Position numbers and translations under genes: made by a program
Part shown: one piece after another, positions 8,071 through 16,486 of the stretch
How the letters are laid out: each line of letters opens with the position of its first letter
How positions within the stretch are numbered: the first letter of the stretch is position 1
Assembly (NCBI RefSeq): GCF_014649395.1
Contig: NZ_BMSY01000015.1
Location: 121,719-185,718, forward strand
Direction: 5' to 3'
Length of the DNA stretch: 64,000 nt
DNA from: Streptomyces aureoverticillatus
GTDB taxonomy: Bacteria > Actinomycetota > Actinomycetes > Streptomycetales > Streptomycetaceae
The notes under the pieces: generated by a model
The model's database searches: none
Told to the model about the DNA's origin: nothing
The model's input: the letters and a program-made list of their open reading frames with translations, nothing else

Positions 8071-9747
8071 ATGGAGACCGAGTCGGAGCCGTACGTCCGT
8101 CTTGCGACCCTGCGGCAGCTCCATCAGGTGGTTGCGGACCTCAACACGGCCCGCAGCCTCGCGGACACGCTGCAGACCGTCGCCGACGGCGTGGTCAACG
8201 GCCTTGGCTATGAGCTGGCGTGCGTCAATCTCGTGCGCCCGGACGGCGATCTCGTCGTCGCCGCCTTCGCGGGCAACCCGGCCGCCGAGGCCCTGATCAC
8301 CGGCCGGGTCGGCTCCCGTGAGTCCTGGGAGCGCCGCCTGACCATGGGCGAGGCCTGGGGCGCGCTGCGCTTCATCCCGTACACGGAGGGCTGGGTCCTC
8401 GACGAGGACGACGTGCCGCAGTGGTACACCGAGGGACCCGAACCCCGCTTCGAGGACGAGTGGCACCCCTCCGACCGCCTCTTCGCGCCCATGTACGCGA
8501 CCGGGGCGTCGGGCGGCGAGCTGATCGGCGTGATCTCCGTGGACCGCCCGCGCAACGGGCGCAGGCCCGGCGCATGGGGGCGCGAAGCGCTCCAGATGTA
8601 CGCCTTCCAGGCCGCCATCGCGATCAGCAACGCACGCCTTCGCGCCAACATGCAGCGCGCCCTGGTCCGCCTGGAGCGCGAGCAGCAGGCGCTGCGGGCC
8701 AGCGAGGAGAGCTTCCGGCAGGCCTTCGAGTACGCGCCCAGCGGCATGGCCATCGCCGAGATGGGCGGCGACCAGCACGGCCGCATCCTGCGGACCAACG
8801 ACGCGCTGTGCCGACTGCTCGGCCGCCCGGCCTCGGCGATGCGCCGCTATTCGTTCTCCGACCTCGTGCACCCCGAGGACATCGGGACGCTGCTGCGTAC
8901 GTCGGCCGAGGGCGGGCGGGCCGAGCTGCGGTTCGGGCGCAGGGACGGGACGTACGTCTGGGTGTCGCTGCGGAACTCGGTCGTCGCCGACGCCGCGGAC
9001 GGGCCCCGGTTTCTGCTCACGCACGTCGAGGACATCGAGGAGCGCAAGCGCCGCGAGCTGCAGCTCGCGCACCGCGCCTCGCACGACTCGCTGACCGGAC
9101 TGCCGAACTCCGCCGAGCTGCGCGCCCGGCTCAGCGCCCGCCTCTGCCGCAGGCCGCACGCGGGCCAGCCGTCCACGGTGGACTCGCTGGACGCGGCGTA
9201 CGACAACAGCGGTCTTTACGCGCCGGGGCACGCCGCCGGGAACGGCCACGGCCCGGTCATGGGCGGGCACACCGGGCTGCACGGCGACGGCTACGACCAT
9301 CACGTGCACACGGTCGCCCCGCCCGAGGAGGCCGACCCGGACGACGGCACCAAGGGGCTCGCCGTCCTCTTCTGCGACCTCGACGGCTTCAAGTCGATCA
9401 ACGACCGCTTCGGGCACCACACCGGTGACGCCGTCCTCATCGAGGTCGCCCGGCGCCTGACCAACGGCGTCCGGGACGGCGACACGGTGGCGCGGCTCGG
9501 CGGCGACGAATTCGTGGTGCTCGCCGACGGTCTCGGCCGGGCCGACGCGCAGGACCTCGCGGTGCGGCTGCGGAACGCGATCATCCCGCCGATCCGGGTC
9601 GACGGCCGTGCCGTGCGCGTCGGCGCCAGCTTCGGCATCGGATGGGCACATTGCGGGATGTCCGCGGACGAAGTGCTGCATTCCGCGGACCAGCGGATGT
9701 ACGTCGAGAAACGTTCCCGTGCCAAGCAGCACCGGCGGGCCGGGTGA
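8071..9747 (+). CDS. cdgB: GAF-PAS-GGDEF diguanylate cyclase (CdgB-like)
   Basis: The product is 558 residues from ATG 8071, which has GGGGAG 7 nt upstream; an earlier in-frame ATG at 7984 lacks such a site. Order: GAF domain (about 10-185), PAS domain (about 205-330, containing FEYAPSGMAIAEM and the PAC-like HVEDIEERKRRE), then GGDEF domain. The active site GGDEF is at 477-481 and the product-inhibition I-site RDGD at 468-471, five residues before it, so the enzyme should make c-di-GMP and be feedback-inhibited. HDSLTGLP (338) and CDLDGF (435) are about 100 residues apart rather than about 40, because of a Gly/His/Pro-rich insert. c-di-GMP acts through BldD to hold back sporulation, and a BldD-like palindrome lies upstream. 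Confidence 0.93.
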   Translation: METESEPYVRLATLRQLHQVVADLNTARSLADTLQTVADGVVNGLGYELACVNLVRPDGDLVVAAFAGNPAAEALITGRVGSRESWERRLTMGEAWGALRFIPYTEGWVLDEDDVPQWYTEGPEPRFEDEWHPSDRLFAPMYATGASGGELIGVISVDRPRNGRRPGAWGREALQMYAFQAAIAISNARLRANMQRALVRLEREQQALRASEESFRQAFEYAPSGMAIAEMGGDQHGRILRTNDALCRLLGRPASAMRRYSFSDLVHPEDIGTLLRTSAEGGRAELRFGRRDGTYVWVSLRNSVVADAADGPRFLLTHVEDIEERKRRELQLAHRASHDSLTGLPNSAELRARLSARLCRRPHAGQPSTVDSLDAAYDNSGLYAPGHAAGNGHGPVMGGHTGLHGDGYDHHVHTVAPPEEADPDDGTKGLAVLFCDLDGFKSINDRFGHHTGDAVLIEVARRLTNGVRDGDTVARLGGDEFVVLADGLGRADAQDLAVRLRNAIIPPIRVDGRAVRVGASFGIGWAHCGMSADEVLHSADQRMYVEKRSRAKQHRRAG

Positions 9748-9962
9748 GGGTGAACTCCCTTACGGGGCGCCCGTGATGGTGCCTGGTGTGGCGTCCGTGA
9801 CGGGGTTTGTGGTGGCCGTCTGTGACGGGGCTGTGGTGGCGTTCGTGATGTTGTCCGTGTTGTTGTCTGTGTTGTTGTACGTGATGCAGTCAACGTCACC
9901 TTGGGCGGTCACCCGGAGCGGGTAGGCTCGCCGCATCCGCGATGCGAGGGAGTGACCTGCGA
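9748..9962. other. Low-complexity intergenic region
   Basis: This 215-nt gap is unusually T-rich for the window, with repeated TGTTGT and GTGATG motifs between 9790 and 9890. A TAGGCT box at 9923 may be the -10 of the next gene. No gene was found. Confidence 0.5.
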
Positions 9963-10991
9963 ATGACGCCCGGCAATAACGGCGAGCACACGCCGCGCGC
10001 GCCAGAGGGCGATGACGACCCGTTCGGCTATCTGTACGCGGACGGCCAGGCGGCCGGCGCGACACCGCCCTCCGGGGGCGGCGGGTACGGCTACCCGGGG
10101 CCGCGGTCCTCGTACAACCACGTGCGCGCGGTCGGCGAGCGGCAGTACGGGCAGCAGGGCCAGCAGGGTCACGCCCAGGGCCAGGCCCCGGCGTACGGCT
10201 ACCCGCCGCCCGCCCAGACGCCGCAGCAGGCGTACGGGCAGCCCAACGCCCACTACGCCGCGCCGGAGGCACAGCCCGGCGTCACCGCGCCCCTGCGGCA
10301 GGCGGGCGGGCCCGGTGCGCCCGGCACGCACGCCGGAGCCGGAGGCGGCGGGCGCGGGCGGGGGCCCAACACCAAGGGCCTGCTGATCGGCGCCATCGCC
10401 GTCGTCGCCGTCGTGTCCGTCGGCATCGGGGCCGCGATGATGTTCGGCGGGGACGACGGGGGCGGCGACAAGGACCAGGCGGGTCCGTCCGAGAACCAGT
10501 CCGTGTCCGAGAAGCCGAGCCCCACCGCCTCCAAGGACGACGACAAGAAGCCCGACGCCGAGCTGCCCAAGACCGACGCCAAGGCCCTCAAGCTGGAGGG
10601 CGGCACCACCACCGCGTCCGACATCGAGGGCGCGCAGTCCGCCGGTGGCGTGTACGTGGCCGGGCTCAACAAGCCCGGCGCGCAGGTGACCTGGACCGTC
10701 GACGGGATCCCGAAGAGCGGTGCCTACACCGTCTTCGTGGGGTACTCCGTGCCGGGCAAGGCCGCCGAGACCACGCTCGGCATCAACGGGACGGCGTCCG
10801 GGCGCAAGCTCAACATGGACAACTTCACCGGGGCCAAGGACGGTGCCTGGGACAAGGGCTGGACGAAGACGTTCGCCTTCGTCCAGCTCAACAAGGGGAC
10901 CAATACGATCTCTGTGTCCTGTCAGGCGGGGGACAAGTGTGACGCTGTGCTTGATCGGGTGTGGCTGAAGGCTGGGCACGTCAAGGAGTAG
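9963..10991 (+). CDS. Membrane-anchored protein with CBM6/35-like domain
   Basis: The product is 342 residues from ATG 9963, with GGGAG about 10 nt upstream. Residues 1-135 are a Gly/Pro/Gln/Tyr-rich cytosolic tail with repeated QQGQ and AYGYPPP motifs. A single membrane span follows (about 138-160, LIGAIAVVAVVSVGIGAAMM), then a Lys/Asp/Ser-rich linker and a C-terminal beta-sandwich (about 215-342). The sandwich has the look of a carbohydrate-binding module: VYVAGLNKPGAQVTWTV, then GAYTVFVGYS, a WDKGW motif and a closing DRVWLK strand. It probably displays the domain outside the membrane to bind wall or environmental glycans. The function is unproven. A GC hairpin 43 nt after the stop may terminate it. 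Confidence 0.75.
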   Translation: MTPGNNGEHTPRAPEGDDDPFGYLYADGQAAGATPPSGGGGYGYPGPRSSYNHVRAVGERQYGQQGQQGHAQGQAPAYGYPPPAQTPQQAYGQPNAHYAAPEAQPGVTAPLRQAGGPGAPGTHAGAGGGGRGRGPNTKGLLIGAIAVVAVVSVGIGAAMMFGGDDGGGDKDQAGPSENQSVSEKPSPTASKDDDKKPDAELPKTDAKALKLEGGTTTASDIEGAQSAGGVYVAGLNKPGAQVTWTVDGIPKSGAYTVFVGYSVPGKAAETTLGINGTASGRKLNMDNFTGAKDGAWDKGWTKTFAFVQLNKGTNTISVSCQAGDKCDAVLDRVWLKAGHVKE

Positions 10992-11016
10992 GGGGCCCTG
11001 CCGGGAGGCTCCCCAA

Positions 11017-11104
11017 TCCCGCCCCTTCCCGTACCAGGGGGCTCCGCCCCCTGGACCCCCGCTATCGCCGCTCCGCGGCTCGTCCTCAAACGCCGGACAG
11101 GCTT
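11017..11104. repeat. Dispersed intergenic repeat, copy at 11.0 kb
   Basis: A composite of the GC hairpin block (11029-11062) and the TCCTCAAACGCCGGACAGGCT core (11083-11103). The last bases overlap the stop codon of the aldolase gene on the other strand. Confidence 0.85.
11034..11054 (+). terminator. GC hairpin after the CBM-like gene
   Basis: CCAGGGGGC pairs with GCCCCCTGG across a TCC loop. The same hairpin occurs after the cold-shock gene at 63807 and, in variant form, after the genes ending at 56311 and 15453. It is part of a dispersed repeat. Confidence 0.6.
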
Positions 11105-11951
11105 AAATGAGGAGCCGTAGGAACGACTCTGCTACCCCGGCCATCGCCTCGCGGGCCGGGGTCAGGTATTTGCGGGGGTCGACCCCGCTCGCGTGCGCCG
11201 CCAGGTACGCGCGTACCTCACCCGTGAAGGCCGTGTTCAGGGCGGTCCCCACGTTGATCTTCGTCATGCCCGACGTCACCGCTGTGCGGATCTCCTGATC
11301 AGGGACGCCGCTTGAGCCGTGCAGGACCAAGGGGACGGGGACGGCCTCGCGCAGGGACCGGATCAAGTCGTGGTCCAGGGTGGCCGTGCGTCGCGTCATG
11401 GCGTGGGAGGAGCCGACGGCCACGGCCAGGGCGTCGATGCCGGTGTCGGTGACGTAGGCGGCCGCCTCGGCGGGGTCCGTGCGGGCGCCGGGGGCGTGCG
11501 CGTCCAGAGGGGCCTCGCCGTCCTTGCCGCCGACCTCGCCCAGCTCCGCCTCGATCCAGATGCCGCGCTCGTGGCCCCAACGCACCGCCTCGGCGGTCTC
11601 CTTGACGTTGTCGGCGTAACTCAGCTTCGACGCGTCGAACATCACCGAGCTGAAGCCATCGGCGTGCGCGGCGCGCAGCAGCTCGGGGTCCGTGACGTGG
11701 TCGAGGTGGAGGGAGAGGGGGGCGGTGGAGGCGCGGGCGACGGCGGTGGCCGCGGCCGCGATCGCGGAGAGGCGGCCGCCGTGGAACCTGACCGCGTTCT
11801 CGGATATCTGGAGGACCGCCGCGGTGCCCGCCCGCTCCGCGCCGAGCGCGATGGCCTCCGCGTGTTCGAGCGTGATGACGTTGAAGGCCGCGACGCCGCG
11901 CCCTTCCGTGACCGCCCGTGCGACGAGTTCGCCGGTGGTGGTGAGTGGCAT
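11103..11951 (-). CDS. Class II aldolase (tagatose/fructose-bisphosphate type)
   Basis: This 282-residue zinc aldolase shows LSLHLDHVTDPELL, with the HxDH metal and catalytic residues, then EAELGEVGGKDGE, and the late histidine in LVLHGSSGVPDQEI, followed by GMTKINVGTALN. Its length and the GatY/KbaY-like pattern suggest cleavage of tagatose- or fructose-1,6-bisphosphate to DHAP and glyceraldehyde-3-phosphate. It lies 85 nt downstream of a PfkB-family kinase on the same strand, which would make its substrate. With the nearby NagA, ROK kinase and SIS protein this completes a possible N-acetylgalactosamine route. Substrate choice between tagatose and fructose cannot be read from the sequence. 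Confidence 0.85.
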   Translation of the reverse strand: MPLTTTGELVARAVTEGRGVAAFNVITLEHAEAIALGAERAGTAAVLQISENAVRFHGGRLSAIAAAATAVARASTAPLSLHLDHVTDPELLRAAHADGFSSVMFDASKLSYADNVKETAEAVRWGHERGIWIEAELGEVGGKDGEAPLDAHAPGARTDPAEAAAYVTDTGIDALAVAVGSSHAMTRRTATLDHDLIRSLREAVPVPLVLHGSSGVPDQEIRTAVTSGMTKINVGTALNTAFTGEVRAYLAAHASGVDPRKYLTPAREAMAGVAESFLRLLI

Positions 11952-12036
11952 GCTGAACCGTCCCCATTCCTGGGCCCGTTGCGGCCCGTCGTGCTACGCC
12001 TGAGCCCCGCCGTACCCCGCCCTCATGCCGTTGCCC

Positions 12037-12972
12037 TCATGCCGTCGGCGGCTTCCCCGTCACGGTGACCTTCGGCAGCACGTCCTCGTACACCGCCGCG
12101 TCGAACTCGCCCGCCGCCGGAGCCGCGACCGTCGCCGCCGACAGGGCCACCGCCCGGCTCAGCCGGTCCGGCCAGGGCAGATGGCGGACGAGGCCGGAGA
12201 GCAGGCCCGCGACCGCCGAGTCGCCCGCGCCCGTCGGGTTGCCGTGGACGCGGCCCGGCGGGGTGGCGCGCCAGGTGCCCTCGGGGGTGAGGGCGAGCAG
12301 GCCCTCCGCGCCGAGCGAGGCGACGACGGCGTGGGCGCCGCGGCGGCGGGCGTCACGGGTGGCCTGGGCGGGTTCGTGGGCGCCGGTGAGTTCGGCGAGT
12401 TCGTCGGCGTTCGGCTTGACGATGTCGGGGCGGGCGGCGACGCCGCGGCGCAGCGGTTCGCCGCTGGTGTCGAGGAGTACGGGCACGGCGGCGGCGCGCG
12501 CGGCGCGTATCAGCAGGGCGTACGCGCCCACCGGCACGCCGGGCGGCAGGCTGCCGCACAGGGCCACGGCCGTCACGTCCTCGCCGCTCAGCAACTCCTC
12601 GTAGGAGGTGAGGAATCCGGCCCACTCGGCGGGCGAGACGGTCGGGCCCGGCTCGTTGAGCTGGGTGGTGTCGCCGGTGCGGGCGTCCACGACGGCGAGG
12701 GTGCGGCGGGTGGCGCCCGCGACGGCGCGCAGGCCGTCCGTGACGCCGGGGACGCGGGTGAGGTGGTCGCGCAGGGTGCGGCCGGTGTCGCCGCCCGCGA
12801 AGCCGGTCACCGTCACCTCGTGGCCGAGCGCGGCGAGCACCCGGGCGACGTTCAGGCCCTTGCCGCCCGCGCGTTCGGTCACTTCGGTGACGCGGTGCGA
12901 GGCGTGCGGGGTGAGGGAGGGGACCTTGTACGTGATGTCCAGGGCGGCGTTCAGCGTGACCGTGACGATCAC
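12037..12972 (-). CDS. PfkB-family sugar-phosphate kinase (1-PFK/LacC-like)
   Basis: The product is 311 residues from a GTG at 12972 with a GGTGAG-like site upstream. It opens IVTVTLNAALDITYKV, typical of 1-phosphofructokinase and tagatose-6-phosphate kinase, and carries GGKGLNVARVLAALG near residue 37. The ATP-site signature NPTGAGDSAVAGLLSGL near residue 245 holds the catalytic Asp. It is transcribed toward the class II aldolase (85-nt gap) and separated from nagA upstream by a strong terminator, so these two genes form their own unit. Likely reaction: tagatose-6-phosphate or fructose-1-phosphate to the bisphosphate. The two families cannot be told apart by eye. Confidence 0.85.
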   Translation of the reverse strand: MIVTVTLNAALDITYKVPSLTPHASHRVTEVTERAGGKGLNVARVLAALGHEVTVTGFAGGDTGRTLRDHLTRVPGVTDGLRAVAGATRRTLAVVDARTGDTTQLNEPGPTVSPAEWAGFLTSYEELLSGEDVTAVALCGSLPPGVPVGAYALLIRAARAAAVPVLLDTSGEPLRRGVAARPDIVKPNADELAELTGAHEPAQATRDARRRGAHAVVASLGAEGLLALTPEGTWRATPPGRVHGNPTGAGDSAVAGLLSGLVRHLPWPDRLSRAVALSAATVAAPAAGEFDAAVYEDVLPKVTVTGKPPTA

Positions 12973-13050
12973 TGCTCACCCCCGGGACCACGGACCACGT
13001 GCGGCCGTTCGCCGCACCTGCCGCCTACATCTTCCGGGGCCTGATCATGC

Positions 13051-13090
13051 CAAAAAGAAGGCGGTTGGCCCAGACCTCGGACCAACCGCC
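13051..13090 (-). terminator. Rho-independent terminator of the nagK-nagA operon
   Basis: On the minus strand a 9-bp stem (GGCGGTTGG with its complement) and 13-nt loop are followed by TTCTTTTT. A true T-run is rare in this window, so this is its best intrinsic terminator. It lies 41 nt after the nagA stop and before the pfkB-like start. Confidence 0.85.
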
Positions 13091-13130
13091 TCTGGTATCG
13101 GACGGATTGGGGCGCGATGCCCCGATCGTC

Positions 13131-14279
13131 TCAGGGCTCGATGACCCAGTCGCCCTTGCGCATCACGCCCTTGAGCGTGAACTCCGCGTCCAGGACCACG
13201 ATGTCGGCGTCCTTGCCGGGCTCCAGGGAGCCGACGCGGTCGTACTGGCCGAGGAGCTTGGCCGGGTTCGCGGAGGTCGCCGCGACGACGTCCTCGACGG
13301 GCAGCTTGTCGACGGTCACCGACCGCTTGAACGCGCGGTCCATGGTGAGCGTCGAGCCGGCGATCGAGCCGCCCTCCGCGAGCCGTGCGACGCCCTCCTT
13401 GACCTCGACCTCCAGCGGGCCGAGCAGATAGGTGCCGTCGCCGAAGCCCGCCGCGTCCATCGCGTCCGTGATGAGGGCGACGCGGCCCGCGCCCGCGTGG
13501 TGGAAGGCCAGCTCGAAGGCCGCCGGGTGCAGATGCGTGCCGTCGTTGATCAGCTCGACGGTGATCCGCTCGTCCTCCAGGAGGGCGGCGATGGGGCCGG
13601 GGGCGCGGTGGCCGAGGCCGGGCATCGCGTTGTAGAGATGCGTGGCGACGGTGGCGCCCGCGTCGACGGCGGCCTTCGTCTGCTCGTACGTGGCGTCGGT
13701 GTGGCCGATCGCCGCGATCACACCGTGCTCGGCGAGCAGGCGTACGGAGTCGATGCCGCCGGGGAGTTCGGTGGCGAGGGTGACCATGCGGGCCTGGCCG
13801 CGGGCCGCGTCGAGGAGCTTGCGGACCTCCGCCGGGTCCGGGTGGCGCAGCAGGGCCTCGCTGTGGGCGCCCTTGCGGCAGGGGGAGATGAAGGGGCCCT
13901 CGAAGTGGATGCCGGCGATGTCGCCCTGCTCGGCGATCTCGGAGAGCAGGCCCGCGCGCTGGGCGAGGGCGTCCATCTCGCCGGTGACCGTCGAGGCCAC
14001 GACCGTGGTGGTGCCGTGCAGGCGGTGCGTCTGTACGCCGCGCAGGATGTCCTCGGCCGTGCCGCTGGTGAAGGACGCGCCGCCGCCGCCGTGGTTGTGG
14101 ATGTCGACGAAGCCGGGGACCAGCCAGTGGCCGGTCAGGTCGATGGTCTCGGTCGCTTCGGGGTCCGCGGGAGCGCTCCCCGCGATGCGCCCGCTCGCGG
14201 TGACGATGACGCGGCCGCCTGGGACGGTCCCGGTGGGCAGTACCACCTGAGCACCGGCGAGAACCTTGCTAGTGGCCAT
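13131..14279 (-). CDS. nagA: N-acetylglucosamine-6-phosphate deacetylase
   Basis: This 382-residue amidohydrolase shows the metal motif VDIHNHGGGG near residue 57, the GIHFEGPFISP segment, GHTDATYEQT and the catalytic stretch LITDAMDAAGFGDG. It removes acetate from GlcNAc-6-phosphate, and in related systems GalNAc-6-phosphate, to feed amino-sugar catabolism and wall recycling. Its ATG overlaps the stop of the upstream ROK kinase (TGATG), so the two are translationally coupled. A dre-like site lies before the kinase and a strong terminator after nagA, so the nagK-nagA pair is one DasR-type transcription unit, as known in S. coelicolor. Confidence 0.95.
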   Translation of the reverse strand: MATSKVLAGAQVVLPTGTVPGGRVIVTASGRIAGSAPADPEATETIDLTGHWLVPGFVDIHNHGGGGASFTSGTAEDILRGVQTHRLHGTTTVVASTVTGEMDALAQRAGLLSEIAEQGDIAGIHFEGPFISPCRKGAHSEALLRHPDPAEVRKLLDAARGQARMVTLATELPGGIDSVRLLAEHGVIAAIGHTDATYEQTKAAVDAGATVATHLYNAMPGLGHRAPGPIAALLEDERITVELINDGTHLHPAAFELAFHHAGAGRVALITDAMDAAGFGDGTYLLGPLEVEVKEGVARLAEGGSIAGSTLTMDRAFKRSVTVDKLPVEDVVAATSANPAKLLGQYDRVGSLEPGKDADIVVLDAEFTLKGVMRKGDWVIEP

Positions 14280-15256
14280 CAGGTGGCTACCTCCGGGGAG
14301 TCGGGGTTGGGGGTTGTCGGGGTCGTGGCTTCGGTGGCGTCCAGGAGGTCCCAGGCGAGCAGGCCCGCGCCCAGGCAGCCCGCCGCGTCGCCGAGCGCCG
14401 CCGGGACGATCTCGGGCAGCGTCTGGAACTGGACCACGCGGTCGGCGACGGCCGCGCGCAGCGGTGTGAACAAGGTTTCCCCGGCCTCCGCGAGGCCGCC
14501 ACCGATGATCAGGGTGTGCGGGTCCAGCAGGGTGAGGGCCGTGAGCAGGCCGTCGGCGAGGGCGTCCACCGCGTTCTGCCAGACGTCGAGGGCGCGCGGG
14601 TCGCCGGAGCGGACGGCCTTCGCGCAGTCCGCGGCGTCCGCGTTCGGGTCGCCGCTCGCCTTCGCCCAGGCCTCGCTCACCGCGGAGGCGGAGGCAAGGC
14701 GTTCCAGGCAGCCGCGCTGGCCGCAGCCGCAGGGCGGGCCGCCGGGGCGTACGACGATGTGGCCGATCTCGCCGGCCGAGCCGTGCGCGCCGGGTTCGAT
14801 GCCGCCGTCGATGCCGATGGCGCCCGCGATGCCGGTGCCGAGCGGCACGAACAGGAAGCGGTCGGCGCCCTTGCCGGCGCCGACGCGGCCCTCGGCGAGG
14901 CCGCCGGTGCGCACGTCGTGGCCGAGCGCCACGGGGATGCCTTCCAGGCGGGTGCTGAGGAGGCCGCGCAGGGGTACGTCGCTCCAGCCCAGGTTGGCCG
15001 CGTACACCGCGACGCCGTGCTCGGCGTCGACGATGCCCGGTACGGCGACGCCCGCCGCGGCCGCCGGTTCGCCGAGGTGGGCGAGGCCGTGGGCGCGGAG
15101 GTCGGCCGCGAAGTCGAGGATCGACTCCACGACCGCGTCGGCGCCGCGGTCCCGCCCGGTCGGGCGGCGGGCCTCATGGAGCAGCGCGCCGTCCGCCCCG
15201 ACCAGGGCGGCCTTCATTCCTGTGCCGCCCACGTCCAGGGCGATGACATGTCTCAC
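14279..15256 (-). CDS. nagK: ROK-family amino-sugar kinase
   Basis: The product is 325 residues from a GTG at 15256, the only plausible start giving the N-terminus RHVIALDVGGTGMKAALV; no good Shine-Dalgarno is seen. The phosphate motif DVGGTGMK, the EIGHIVV segment and the zinc-binding ROK signature CGCGQRGCLE (around residues 178-187) are all present. Being joined to nagA, it most likely phosphorylates N-acetylglucosamine at O6 in the cytosol; N-acetylgalactosamine is an alternative given the aldolase and tagatose-type kinase downstream. A dre-like site 27 nt upstream of the start suggests DasR control. Confidence 0.88.
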   Translation of the reverse strand: MRHVIALDVGGTGMKAALVGADGALLHEARRPTGRDRGADAVVESILDFAADLRAHGLAHLGEPAAAAGVAVPGIVDAEHGVAVYAANLGWSDVPLRGLLSTRLEGIPVALGHDVRTGGLAEGRVGAGKGADRFLFVPLGTGIAGAIGIDGGIEPGAHGSAGEIGHIVVRPGGPPCGCGQRGCLERLASASAVSEAWAKASGDPNADAADCAKAVRSGDPRALDVWQNAVDALADGLLTALTLLDPHTLIIGGGLAEAGETLFTPLRAAVADRVVQFQTLPEIVPAALGDAAGCLGAGLLAWDLLDATEATTPTTPNPDSPEVAT

Positions 15257-15282
15257 GGGAACAGTGTCGCGTGTGACCCGCA

Positions 15283-15298
15283 AGAGGTCTAGTCCACA
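15283..15298. promoter_or_regulatory. dre-like DasR operator before nagK
   Basis: AGAGGTCTAGTCCACA matches the DasR consensus ACTGGTCTAGACCACT at about 12 of 16 positions, with the central GGTCTAG intact. It sits just upstream of the nagK start. DasR is the GntR-type repressor of amino-sugar genes in Streptomyces. Confidence 0.75.
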
Positions 15299-15314
15299 TG
15301 TTGCTGCGGCCGGG

Positions 15315-15437
15315 GGGCCTCGCGGGTGCGCCCCAGTCCCACCCCTTCCCGAAACTGGGGGCTCCGCCCCCAGACCCCCGCTCCTCAAACGCCGGAGGGG
15401 CTATACCTGGGCCAACTGGGGCGCACCCGCGAGGCCC
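15315..15437. repeat. 123-bp element with perfect 23-bp terminal inverted repeats
   Basis: The arms 15315-15337 and 15415-15437 are exact reverse complements, beginning GGGCCTCGCGGGTGCG. The interior holds a GC hairpin (around 15354-15374) and the CTCCTCAAACGCCGGAGGGGCT core of the dispersed intergenic repeat. It lies between the SIS gene stop and the nagK promoter. It could be a large bidirectional terminator or a small non-autonomous mobile element. Confidence 0.85.
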
Positions 15438-15452
15438 ACCCCACCCCAGGGG

Positions 15453-16349
15453 CTAACCGCCCAGGATCACGCTCCGCGTCAGGTTGCGCGGGCGGTCCGG
15501 GTCCTGGCCGCGGGACTCGGCGAGGGCGACGGCCAGGCGCTGGGCGCGGACGAGGTCGGCGAGCGGGTCCACCGCGTCGTGGGCGACGAGGATGCCGTCG
15601 ACCCGGGCGACGTCGTCGGCGAGGCCCTCCGGAAGCGTGCCGAACATCCAGACCACCCGGCCGTGCCTGGCGATGGCGATGGGGCCGTGGCGGTACTCCA
15701 TCGCCGGGTACGCCTCGGTCCACTCCCCGGCGGCCTCCCGCAGCTTCAGGGCGGCCTCCAGGGCCAGCCCGTACGTCCAGCCCCGCCCCAGGAACGTCCA
15801 CTGCTCGGCCGAGACGACGTCGGCCGGCAGGTCCTCGGAGACGGCGGCCTCCGCGTCGGCCGCCGCCTCCGCGACCGACTTCACGCCGGGGATGTCGCCG
15901 AGCCCCGCCCGCAGGAACGCGAGCGCCGTCGTGGCGAACCGGGTCTGCACGACGGACTCCTCGTCGGCCCAGTCGAGGACGGCCACCGAGTCCGCCGCGT
16001 CCATGACGGGAGTGGCCGGGTCGCCGGTCAGGGCGAGGGTCGGTACGACACCGCGGAGGGCGCCGAGGAGTTCCAGGACCTCCGTCGTCGTACCGGACCG
16101 GGTGATGGCGACCACCCGGTCGTAGGACCGCCCCGAGGGGAACTCGGACGCGGCGAACGCGTCCGTCTCGCCCTGCCCGGCAGCCTCCCGCAGCGCCGCG
16201 TACGCGATCGCCATGAACCAGGACGTGCCGCACCCCGTCACGGCGACCCGCTCGCCCGGCTTCGGCAGCCCGTCGAACGCGGCCGCGGCCCCGGCGGCCC
16301 GCCGCCAGCAGTCGGGCTGGGTGGCTATCTCTTCTGCGGTACGCGACAT
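15453..16349 (-). CDS. SIS-domain sugar-phosphate isomerase/deaminase (AgaS/FrlB-like)
   Basis: The product is 298 residues from ATG 16349, with AAGGAG 10 nt upstream. Two SIS folds are visible: VAVTGCGTSWFMAIAYAA (first sugar-phosphate loop) with SRSGTTTEV-like TRSGTTTEVLELLGAL, and LGRGWTYGLALEAALKLREAAG followed by AYPAMEYRHGPIA, the GlmS-type C-terminal motif. It lacks the glutaminase half of GlmS. Proteins of this shape include AgaS (galactosamine-6-phosphate deaminase/isomerase) and FrlB. In the middle of the nag/aga-like cluster it probably converts hexosamine-6-phosphate to ketose-6-phosphate and ammonia. It is divergent from a sugar-binding lipoprotein gene. Confidence 0.8.
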   Translation of the reverse strand: MSRTAEEIATQPDCWRRAAGAAAAFDGLPKPGERVAVTGCGTSWFMAIAYAALREAAGQGETDAFAASEFPSGRSYDRVVAITRSGTTTEVLELLGALRGVVPTLALTGDPATPVMDAADSVAVLDWADEESVVQTRFATTALAFLRAGLGDIPGVKSVAEAAADAEAAVSEDLPADVVSAEQWTFLGRGWTYGLALEAALKLREAAGEWTEAYPAMEYRHGPIAIARHGRVVWMFGTLPEGLADDVARVDGILVAHDAVDPLADLVRAQRLAVALAESRGQDPDRPRNLTRSVILGG

Positions 16350-16486
16350 GTGCCAAGGCTCCTTGCCGGTGCGGGAGTTGTCCCAGGTGGTGGACGTGCG
16401 GCACGGTGGGCCGTGCCCAGTGCAGTGCTTAGCAGCAAGGCGGGGGGCGCAGCAATAAGCCAAGGCCGTTGCAGAAGTGATACTCG

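Noticed and set aside
7834..9732. 632-residue minus-strand open frame over the diguanylate cyclase
   Set aside because: Third-position GC bias leaves an antisense frame open; the plus strand has GAF, PAS and GGDEF motifs in order.
9748..9962. Asn/Thr-rich small protein on the minus strand (TDNNTDNITNATT)
   Set aside because: The repeat-driven frame has no start context or ribosome site and no homologous pattern; treated as low-complexity intergenic DNA.
15315..15437. Insertion sequence
   Set aside because: Terminal inverted repeats are present but the element is only 123 bp with no transposase; at most a MITE-like element.
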